A program made the translations under genes and the position numbers. A stretch of DNA of 64,000 nucleotides from DASVWZ01 sp963715675 (GTDB lineage Bacteria > Acidobacteriota > Terriglobia > Terriglobales > Acidobacteriaceae), in contig OY970265.1 of the NCBI GenBank assembly GCA_963715675.1, positions 3,596,001-3,660,000 on the forward strand, given 5' to 3'. Under the pieces are notes generated by a model. That model ran no database searches. It was not told where the DNA came from and saw only the letters and a list, made by a program, of their open reading frames with translations. This document shows, one piece after another, positions 1-6,014 of this stretch. Position 1 is the first letter of the stretch; the number at the start of each line of letters is the position of its first letter.

Positions 1-755
1 CACCTTCTAGGTTCTCCGATTCAGTCCGTCATCAACTCAATATGTATGCCCTTGCCGCGAGCGCAGCTGGGGTGGGAGTGCTGGCCCTGGCGAAGCCAGC
101 CGAGGCGAAGGTTGTGTACACGCCCGCGCATCAGCAGATTGTGCTCAATCATCCGCTTCTTCTAGACGTCAACCACGACGGCAAGACGGATTTTACGCTT
201 AGCTGGATGAACTTCGCGGCGTGTGCTGGATACAACGGCAGCTGCCCTGGAAGCCTTCTCCAAGTCCTCGAACGCTTCCATGACCGTTTTTACGGGCCGC
301 CGCAGGGGGTGGTGGCTTCTTCAAAAGGCACGTGGCCCGGCTGGCCTGCTGCGCTCCGTGCGGGGGTTCGAGTCGGGACGCCGGGACAACGCTTTGGTGC
401 TAGCAGCGAAATGGCCGCAGTAGCCGCCCGTAGCTGTTATTCCCGGTGTCGAAGCCACTACGAATTTGGTCCGTGGGAAACTCCTGCGGTGGAAAAGGAC
501 CGCTATCTCGGCTTCAAGTTTCTGATGAGCGGAAAGTACCACTACGGCTGGGCGCGAATCGCCTTCGACCATCCAGTGGATGCGATCCTGACTGGCTACG
601 CCTACGAGACAATTGCAAACAAGCCCATCGTGACCGGCAAAACGAAAGGACCAGATGTGATCACGGTTCAACCGGCCACGCTCGGCCATCTGGCGGGAGG
701 AACATCGGCAATCTCGCGTTGGCGCGTGAATCAAACCGCCGCGGCTCCTCAGTAG
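1..755 (+). CDS. Secreted protein of an acidobacterial HYGWAR/GYAYET family (5' partial)
   Basis: The reading frame is open to the first base of the window, and the codons before the first ATG (at 42) match the N-terminus of the downstream paralog, so the true start lies upstream. A hydrophobic Ala-rich stretch (MYALAASAAGVG) followed by PAEAK looks like a signal peptide with a cleavage site near AEA. A calcium-loop-like DVNHDGKTDF motif follows, as in FG-GAP or EF-hand-like secreted proteins. The C-terminal third carries YLGFKF, HYGWARI, GYAYET and KPIVTGKTKGPDV, shared almost word for word with the next gene. No enzymatic motif is visible; function unknown, presumably extracytoplasmic. The pair probably arose by tandem duplication, with the middle diverging. 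Confidence 0.75.
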   Translation, partial: PSRFSDSVRHQLNMYALAASAAGVGVLALAKPAEAKVVYTPAHQQIVLNHPLLLDVNHDGKTDFTLSWMNFAACAGYNGSCPGSLLQVLERFHDRFYGPPQGVVASSKGTWPGWPAALRAGVRVGTPGQRFGASSEMAAVAARSCYSRCRSHYEFGPWETPAVEKDRYLGFKFLMSGKYHYGWARIAFDHPVDAILTGYAYETIANKPIVTGKTKGPDVITVQPATLGHLAGGTSAISRWRVNQTAAAPQ

Positions 756-862
756 CTCGCAGGCGGCAGAGTTGTTGCTTTTGACCAACGGGGCGCGAGC
801 GCCTCGTCACCGAAGGACTTAATGCCGGATCTGGAATGGATTGCATCCGGCAGGAGGGATTT

Positions 863-1618
863 ATGAAACCAGTTTCGCAACCGCCTAAAATGCCTTTCAG
901 GCTTTCCGATTCAGCCCATCACCAACTCAATATGTATGCCCTTGCAGCCAGTGCAGCCGGAGTGGGCATCTTGGCGTTGGCGCAGCCAGCCGAGTCAAGG
1001 ATCGTTTTCTCACCTGCAAACAAACCTCTTCCGCTCTGCGGCCACAACACTAAACTCTGCTTCAAACTCGACCTCAACCACGATGGCATTGTAGATTTTG
1101 TATTTCCGTTCAGTAGCCAGATAAAACCCATGTGCTCAAGTCCGGCTGGTCTATGGGTGGAGAATCCAGTGTCGAGAATGGAAACGGCAAAGACTCCAAA
1201 GAACGAGATATGGGGAACGCTTACCCATCGCTTCCGAGTCGCCTCAACCCTGAGTTCGGGGGTCAGTGTGGGCGACAACAGTGTGAAGTTCAACTCCAAG
1301 AACAATGTCATGCGGGCGTGGTGTTTCTCCGGCACTGGCTCAAGCGACAGGAACCGGTGGGGTCCATGGGCGCCCGGGCTACAAGACCGTTATCTTGGAT
1401 TGAAGTTCTACACCAAGGGAAAGGCGCACTATGGGTGGGCACGACTGAGTATTACTGGTGCGAGCGACCGGCAACCAATCCTGACTGGCTACGCCTACGA
1501 GACCGTCGCAGACAAGCCAATCGTGACCGGCAAGACCAAAGGGCCGGATGTCATCACACCGGGACCCGGCAGCCTCGGTCGGCTTTCCCAAGGATCGGCT
1601 GGGCGCTTGGGAAAGTAG
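863..1618 (+). CDS. Secreted protein, paralog of the preceding gene
   Basis: Start at 863 is chosen because a strong Shine-Dalgarno (AGGAGGG, 852-858) sits just ahead; the ATG at 836 would put this site inside the gene. The protein (251 residues) has a polar N-terminus of about 30 residues, then the hydrophobic ALAASAAGVGILALA segment and an AES cleavage-like site, so export is likely. A DLNHDGIVDF loop and the C-terminal YLGLKF, HYGWARL, GYAYET and KPIVTGKTKGPDVI motifs match the gene before it, while the middle differs in length and content. I recall this family as common in Acidobacteriota; no function is known to me. It lies about 80 bp after its paralog and about 170 bp before the rpsP operon. 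Confidence 0.75.
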   Translation: MKPVSQPPKMPFRLSDSAHHQLNMYALAASAAGVGILALAQPAESRIVFSPANKPLPLCGHNTKLCFKLDLNHDGIVDFVFPFSSQIKPMCSSPAGLWVENPVSRMETAKTPKNEIWGTLTHRFRVASTLSSGVSVGDNSVKFNSKNNVMRAWCFSGTGSSDRNRWGPWAPGLQDRYLGLKFYTKGKAHYGWARLSITGASDRQPILTGYAYETVADKPIVTGKTKGPDVITPGPGSLGRLSQGSAGRLGK

Positions 1619-1784
1619 CAACGCTGGTCAGGACACTACCGGTGCGCATTGCCTCGGTGGTCGTCCCTATCCCGAGTGCCCATTGCCCACCGACCTCGCC
1701 TCCTTGTCAAATCCCCGCAAATTATGCAAAAATAATGGTTTGTCTCAGCCCCTCCGTAGGGATTAGGAAAGGAACATAAGCTCT

Positions 1785-2039
1785 GTGTTGATGATTCGTC
1801 TAACGCGCACGGGTGCGCGCAAGCAGCCGCAGTACCGGGTGGTGGTGATCGAAAAGGAACGCGCTCGCAACGGGCGGCCGGTCGAAGTGGTCGGGACCTA
1901 CAATCCCCGCACCGAACCTGCCAGCATCGTGTTGAAGCGCGAGCGTGTCGAATACTGGGTTTCCAAAGGCGCGAAAATGTCCGACCGCGTCAGCAAGATC
2001 TTCGCGAAACCAGTTCCCGCCGCCGCGTCCGTCGCCTGA
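1785..2039 (+). CDS. rpsP: 30S ribosomal protein S16
   Basis: Small ribosomal subunit protein S16, needed for 30S assembly. The N-terminus MIRLTRTGARKQPQYRVVV and the VGTYNP motif are characteristic and the length (about 84 residues) is usual. Three in-frame starts are close together: GTG 1785, TTG 1788 and ATG 1791. An AAAGGA element at 1768-1773 is best spaced for 1785 or 1788; 1791 remains possible. It opens the classical rpsP-KH-rimM-trmD-rplS order, all on the plus strand. A TTGTCA sequence at 1704-1709 could be a -35 box but I see no well-spaced -10. Confidence 0.95.
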   Translation: MLMIRLTRTGARKQPQYRVVVIEKERARNGRPVEVVGTYNPRTEPASIVLKRERVEYWVSKGAKMSDRVSKIFAKPVPAAASVA

Positions 2040-2076
2040 TTGCTATAACCGGATACTCCACCGAAAAGGACAGACC

Positions 2077-2325
2077 ATGAGTGAGCAACATGGCGACGTG
2101 CGGGCTTTGATTGAGCAGATTGCAAAATGTCTCGTCGAGGACCCCGCTCAAGTCTCGGTCACGCAAACCGACGGCCCGACAACTGTGTTCGAGCTCAGCG
2201 TGGCCGAAAAGGATATGGGTAAGGTGATTGGCCGGTCGGGCCGCGTCGCTCGCGCCATGCGCGCATTGGTGGGCGCAGCGGGAGTTCGGGCCCAGAAGCG
2301 CTTTGAGCTGGAGATTCTGGAATAA
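2077..2325 (+). CDS. khpA: KH-domain RNA-binding protein (KhpA/YlqC type)
   Basis: A single KH domain protein of 82 residues, the small RNA-binding partner normally found between rpsP and rimM. The GKVIGRSGRVARAMR segment is the GxxG loop that contacts RNA; the C-terminus ends RFELEILE. The ATG at 2077 is preceded by AAAAGGA (2064-2070) and leaves 37 bp after rpsP. The frame is open further upstream, but that would overlap rpsP and lacks a ribosome site. Its TAA stop overlaps the proposed ATA start of rimM, which implies translational coupling. In other bacteria this protein acts with KhpB in RNA binding and cell-wall control; here that is inference from the family. Confidence 0.9.
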   Translation: MSEQHGDVRALIEQIAKCLVEDPAQVSVTQTDGPTTVFELSVAEKDMGKVIGRSGRVARAMRALVGAAGVRAQKRFELEILE

Positions 2326-2897
2326 GCGAACCGACGACCGGCGGGGAGTTCATCACGCTGGCCCGCGTCGTCAAGACGCAGGGCCGCCGTGGAGAAGTTG
2401 CGGTTGAGTTGCACACCGGCGTTCCGGACCGCTTTACTCCCGGCTTGAAGTTGCTGGCGCTCGACAAGGACGATCGCCGCGTCCAGTTGCAGATCGAAGA
2501 TGTGTGGCCGCACAAGGGCTCTCTGGTGTTGAAGTTTGCGGCCATCGATTCGATCTCCCAGGCGGAAGCGCTGGTCGGCTGCGAGTTGCAGGTTCCACGC
2601 AGTGAGCGCGCGGAACTCGAACCAGGATGGACCTACGTCAGTGATTTGATCGGTTGCAAGGTTTTCGACGGCAGCCGCGCGATTGGCGAAGTGAAGGAAG
2701 TTCGCTTTGGCGCCGGAGAAGCGCCGCTGCTGGAAGTTCAGTCCGGCAGGCAAACGCTCGAGATTCCGTACGCGGAAGCGTATCTGCGGAGGGTCGATCT
2801 TGAAGGCAAGCGGATTGAAATGCAATTGCCCGAAGGTATGCTCGATTTAGGCGCGCCTCTGACGGCCGAAGAGAAGAAGCAGCAAAGACAGAAGTAG
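2322..2897 (+). CDS. rimM: Ribosome maturation factor RimM, apparent ATA start
   Basis: RimM binds S19 and the 30S head during late small-subunit maturation. The RimM N-terminal barrel motif (ITLARVVKTQGRRGEVAVEL) is encoded from 2352, and the PRC-barrel-like C-terminal half runs from about LEPGWTYVSDLIGCKV to the end. The only ATG/GTG/TTG before this conserved region is absent: the frame is closed by TGA at 2304, and the first standard start codon is TTG at 2409, which would delete the first strands. The best candidate is ATA at 2322, overlapping the upstream TAA stop as ATAA and preceded by GGAG (2310-2313) at normal spacing. A single G at 2324 would restore ATGA. Length from 2322 is 191 residues, normal for RimM. 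Confidence 0.85.
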   Translation: MSEPTTGGEFITLARVVKTQGRRGEVAVELHTGVPDRFTPGLKLLALDKDDRRVQLQIEDVWPHKGSLVLKFAAIDSISQAEALVGCELQVPRSERAELEPGWTYVSDLIGCKVFDGSRAIGEVKEVRFGAGEAPLLEVQSGRQTLEIPYAEAYLRRVDLEGKRIEMQLPEGMLDLGAPLTAEEKKQQRQK

Positions 2898-2898
2898 C

Positions 2899-2970
2899 GA
2901 GTACCCAGTACCGAGTACCGGGCAAGAGCTGATTTCTCGCTACTCGGTACTAGGTACCCGGCACTCGCAG
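2899..2970. repeat. Inverted GTACC/CGAGTA word repeat between rimM and trmD
   Basis: The whole intergenic gap is built of variants of one word. Left arm 2903-2917 (ACCCAGTACCGAGTA) pairs with right arm 2941-2955 with one mismatch, around a 23-base loop. It could fold in the mRNA between two co-transcribed genes. No T-run follows, so a terminator is not indicated. Confidence 0.7.
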
Positions 2971-3777
2971 ATGCAGATCGACATTGTTACGATCTTTCCC
3001 GATTTTTTCCGCGGGCCGCTGGATTACGGAATCGTTCGCCGGGCCCGCGAAGCTGGTCTGGCGAACATCGAAGTGCACGATCTGCGGGCGTTTGCGCATG
3101 ACCGTCACCGGACCGTGGATGACCGCCCCTTCGGCGGCGGCGAGGGCATGGTGCTCAAGCCGGAACCGATCTTTGAATGTATGGAGCAGCTGCGCGTTGC
3201 GCCGCTGGAGTCTCGCGTTGCACGCAACTGTCGTGAAAGCGTCGTGCTGCTTTCGGCGCAGGGCCGGCGATTCGACCAGAATGTCGCGCACGACTTATCG
3301 GCGCTGGACCGAGTGGTGCTGATCTGCGGCCGCTACGAAGGCGTGGATGAGCGTGTGAGTACGCATCTGGCCGATCGTGAGCTTTCAATTGGCGACTATG
3401 TGCTCAGCGGCGGCGAACTGGGAGCCGCAGTGATCGTGGATTGCATCACCCGGCTGATTCCCGGCGCGGTTGGCAACGAAGCTTCGACGCGGCAGGAATC
3501 ATTTACCATGGGGCAAGCCGAAATGTCTGACGGCCCTGACTCGACGTGCGGTTCGGGCGGACTGCTCGATTACCCGCACTACACGCGTCCCGCCGAGTTT
3601 CGCGGAATGCAGGTTCCGGAAGTGCTGGCTTCGGGTAATCACGAAGGCATCCGGCGGTGGCGGCGGCGGCAGGCGCTGGAAAAAACATTTCGCAATCGGC
3701 CCGATCTTCTTCATGAAGTCGTGCTGAACAAGGAAGATCAGGAATGGCTGGCCCAGATCATGGGCAAGAATTCTTAA
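2971..3777 (+). CDS. trmD: tRNA (guanine-N1-)-methyltransferase TrmD
   Basis: Transfers a methyl group from S-adenosylmethionine to N1 of G37 in tRNAs with a G at position 36, preventing +1 frameshifting. The SPOUT-type knot motifs are present: DDRPFGGGEGM near residues 50-60, LICGRYEGVDERV near 117-129 and ELSIGDYVLSGGE near 137-149. The 268-residue length is slightly above the usual 240-250, with a short C-terminal extension. It sits in the standard operon position after rimM, separated by a word-repeat hairpin. No clear Shine-Dalgarno precedes the ATG because that space is occupied by the repeat; translation may depend on the preceding genes. Confidence 0.95.
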   Translation: MQIDIVTIFPDFFRGPLDYGIVRRAREAGLANIEVHDLRAFAHDRHRTVDDRPFGGGEGMVLKPEPIFECMEQLRVAPLESRVARNCRESVVLLSAQGRRFDQNVAHDLSALDRVVLICGRYEGVDERVSTHLADRELSIGDYVLSGGELGAAVIVDCITRLIPGAVGNEASTRQESFTMGQAEMSDGPDSTCGSGGLLDYPHYTRPAEFRGMQVPEVLASGNHEGIRRWRRRQALEKTFRNRPDLLHEVVLNKEDQEWLAQIMGKNS

Positions 3778-3795
3778 GAGCGAAGGAACAAGACT

Positions 3796-4179
3796 ATGTC
3801 GAATCTCATCATTGAAAAACTTCTGGCCAAGGCCAAGCGCGCCGATTTGCCCGCTTTCGCACCCGGCGACTCGATCCGCGTCCACGTCAAAATCAAGGAA
3901 GGCGACAAGGAGCGGGTGCAGGCATTTGAGGGCGTGGTGATTAAGCGCTCGCATGGCCCGCAGGCCAGCTTTACCGTGCGCAAGATCAGCTTCGGTCAAG
4001 GCGTGGAGCGTATTTTCCCGGACAGCTCCCGCGTGATCGACCGGGTGGAACTGGTCCGCTCCTCGAAGGTGCGCCGCTCCAAGCTGTATTACTTGCGCTC
4101 CCTGCGGGGCAAAGCGGCCCGCCTGAAAGACGTCGAACGCGAGCACGCGGTCGCGGCGACGCCCGCCAGCCAACCCTGA
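3796..4179 (+). CDS. rplS: 50S ribosomal protein L19
   Basis: Large-subunit protein at the 30S-50S interface. Diagnostic segments are FAPGDSIRVHVKIKEG, QAFEGVVIKR and SFTVRKISFGQGVERIFP, followed by a basic C-terminus KLYYLRSLRGKAARLK. The usual core is about 115 residues; this one has a short Ala/Pro tail. A GAAGGAA site lies 8-10 bases before the ATG, 18 bp after trmD. It closes the ribosome-maturation part of the operon. Confidence 0.95.
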   Translation: MSNLIIEKLLAKAKRADLPAFAPGDSIRVHVKIKEGDKERVQAFEGVVIKRSHGPQASFTVRKISFGQGVERIFPDSSRVIDRVELVRSSKVRRSKLYYLRSLRGKAARLKDVEREHAVAATPASQP

Positions 4180-4462
4180 CCAAAAGACTCTGACTCGGTC
4201 GTCGATGTAGGCGCGGGCGTCGCCGCGAGCCTGCCCTGAGCGAAGTCGAAGGGTGCTTCCACCTTGCTCCACAGGCCCGATATCGGCGAAGATGCCGTCA
4301 TGCGGCGGTGGTGCAGTTTGATTGTCATTCTGAGCAAGCGTTCTTTGCGCCGCGAAGGATCTGGCGAGCCGCGCGAAACGTCGCGTTCTTTGCGACCTAA
4401 CACTCGCGCGCCCGGCTCGCTTCCTTTTCACACTGCACCGCTGCGCCTATCGCTAGGTCTCT
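4180..4462. repeat. Intergenic region with three dispersed repeats
   Basis: No gene is visible. 4188-4218 matches 17401-17431 at 28 of 31 bases. 4231-4253 is the widespread CTGAGCGAAGTCGAAGG type repeat (its reverse strand would read FDFAQGR). 4323-4365 has the TTGTCATTCTGAGC ... GAAGGATCT pattern that recurs near 8512, 17229, 33509 and 56612. These look like old, degenerate dispersed elements. Confidence 0.6.
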
Positions 4463-5227
4463 GTGCAGCTCAAGAGTAAAGTCGCGCGCGATCCGTCGAT
4501 CTCCCCCGCCGCCGCGAAGCTTCGCCTGCTGAAGAAACTGCGCTGCACCCTGAAATTCGAAAAACTGGCCTGGGAATGCGGCGCGCGCCTGGTCGCGGGA
4601 GTTGACGAGGTCGGCCGTGGATCGCTCTTCGGCCCCGTCGTCGCCGCCGCCGTAATCCTCGATCCGGCGTATCGCATTCGAGGCCTGCGCGACTCGAAGT
4701 TGTTGCCGCCAGAACGCCGCGAGATTCTCGCCGACCGCATCCGCGAACATGCCGTGGCCTGGGCCATCGCTGCCGTCGACGCCGCCCGCATCGATCAAAT
4801 CAACATTTACCAGGCCTCACGCGTCGCCATGCGCCACGCTGTTCTCGAACTCCAGCCCGCGCCCGATCATTTACTGATCGACGCCATGAAGCTCGACTGC
4901 GACCACCCCCAGCGCTCCATCATTCGCGGCGATGCGCTCTCCGCCTCAATCGCCGCCGCCTCGATCATTGCCAAAGTCGAGCGCGACCGCATGATCACCG
5001 CATGGGATCCGGTTTTCCCCATCTACGGTCTGGCCTCCAACAAGGGATACAGCACGCCTCGCCACCTCGCTGCCTTGCGCGAGCACGGCCCGTCCCCTCT
5101 GCACCGGCAGTCGTTTGCTCCAGTGTGGAACAATCCCGTGCCGCAGCAAGTGCTGGCCTTCATGCTCGACGAGAAACCAGAAGAGGTTCTCGAAGAAATG
5201 TCGGAAGAGATGGACGCAGCGGTGTAA
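4463..5227 (+). CDS. rnhB: Ribonuclease HII
   Basis: Endonuclease that cuts the RNA strand of RNA-DNA hybrids and removes single ribonucleotides from DNA. Acidic catalytic residues are in GVDEVGRGSLFGP (D48, E49), LLIDAMKLD (D140) and SIIAKVERD (D175); the GSLFGP and SNKGYSTPRH motifs are type 2 RNase H signatures. The 254-residue length includes an N-terminal basic extension of about 40 residues and an acidic C-terminal tail. The start is a GTG with only a weak ribosome site, so a later start within the basic extension cannot be excluded. It follows rplS in the common rplS-rnhB order, but with a 283-bp repeat-filled gap. Confidence 0.92.
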   Translation: MQLKSKVARDPSISPAAAKLRLLKKLRCTLKFEKLAWECGARLVAGVDEVGRGSLFGPVVAAAVILDPAYRIRGLRDSKLLPPERREILADRIREHAVAWAIAAVDAARIDQINIYQASRVAMRHAVLELQPAPDHLLIDAMKLDCDHPQRSIIRGDALSASIAAASIIAKVERDRMITAWDPVFPIYGLASNKGYSTPRHLAALREHGPSPLHRQSFAPVWNNPVPQQVLAFMLDEKPEEVLEEMSEEMDAAV

Positions 5228-5361
5228 CCGACCCTGCTTCTCTTTGCGCCCTTCGCGAGCCTTTGCGTCCTTTGCGGTCAAAATTGTTCCTGCCGACACA
5301 GCGAGAGCTCTTAACCGCAGTGCTCGCGAAGGAAACCGTAAAGGCCGCGAAGGGATCCCGC
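5228..5361. repeat. CTTTGCG/CCTTCGCG word repeat between convergent genes
   Basis: 5239-5281 is composed of variants of CTTTGCG and CCTTCGCG, and 5309-5352 holds partly complementary words (TTAACCGC, CTCGCGAAGG, AAGGCCGCGAAG). The two halves could pair imperfectly. It lies between the convergent rnhB and the receiver-like gene and may help end transcription, although no T-run is present. Confidence 0.45.
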
Positions 5362-5844
5362 TTAAACCCCCAGCTTCTCCCGCACCTCCTTAGCCAGCGA
5401 ATCGACCGCGCGCATCTTAGTCTCCGCCAACTCCGGCAAGCCCGGCACCTGCAGCGCCATCTCACACGACAGCATCAAAGCCGTCACTTTTTCATTCAAT
5501 TCATGGCGCAGGGCCTGTTCCGCCTCGCGTCTGGCCATCAGGACTTCCCGGTTCCGCCGGCCCAACGCCGCCCGCAATTCACGAGTCACCCGATCCTGGC
5601 TCGAAACGGCGAAGTTCAAATACACCGGCACCGCCCCGCCCAGGTGCTTGAGGACGACCTCGGCTTCATCCGGCTCCGCGTCCAGCAAGAGCTGATCGAA
5701 CACTACCGCCGAAAATTCCTGCGTCTGCAGCTTCGCCACCGCATCCGACAAGCTTGCCGCGATGACGGTCCCTTCGCCCGCCGCTTCTTCGAGAGCGCTG
5801 GCGCATTTCTGAGCAGCCGATAAAGACGTGGTCACCAGAATCAT
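5362..5844 (-). CDS. Receiver-like protein with HisKA-like C-terminal helix pair
   Basis: A 160-residue cytoplasmic protein. Residues 1-90 look like a degenerate two-component receiver: MILVTTSLSAAQKCASALE at the first strand and helix, VVFDQLLLD near residues 46-54 at the phospho-acceptor strand, then YLNFAVSS. The C-terminal half (about 95-160) is predicted helical, with REAEQALRHELNEKVTALMLSCEMAL resembling the dimerisation helices of histidine kinases, including a His in the RHELNEK segment in place of the usual HELRTPL. The acidic pocket and conserved Lys of true receivers are not evident. No known family is recognised with certainty. It is divergent from nothing obvious and convergent with rnhB. 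Confidence 0.65.
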   Translation of the reverse strand: MILVTTSLSAAQKCASALEEAAGEGTVIAASLSDAVAKLQTQEFSAVVFDQLLLDAEPDEAEVVLKHLGGAVPVYLNFAVSSQDRVTRELRAALGRRNREVLMARREAEQALRHELNEKVTALMLSCEMALQVPGLPELAETKMRAVDSLAKEVREKLGV

Positions 5845-6014
5845 GTCCTGATCTTATGCACATGATCGGCCAGAGTGTTTGTGATTGAAGACGCAAGACT
5901 TATGCGAACCGGCAGCAACCCGCGGTTCCATTTGGGAACGAACCTGGCGCGGTCAGACCAGAACTGGTTCGCCGCGGGATCGAAAGTCGGACTGCCACGG
6001 CAGGACCGGGGCCG

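Noticed and set aside
3499..4431. Long minus-strand open frame opposite trmD and rplS
   Set aside because: It is a shadow of two well-identified genes; part of it translates a dispersed repeat (FDFAQGR type).
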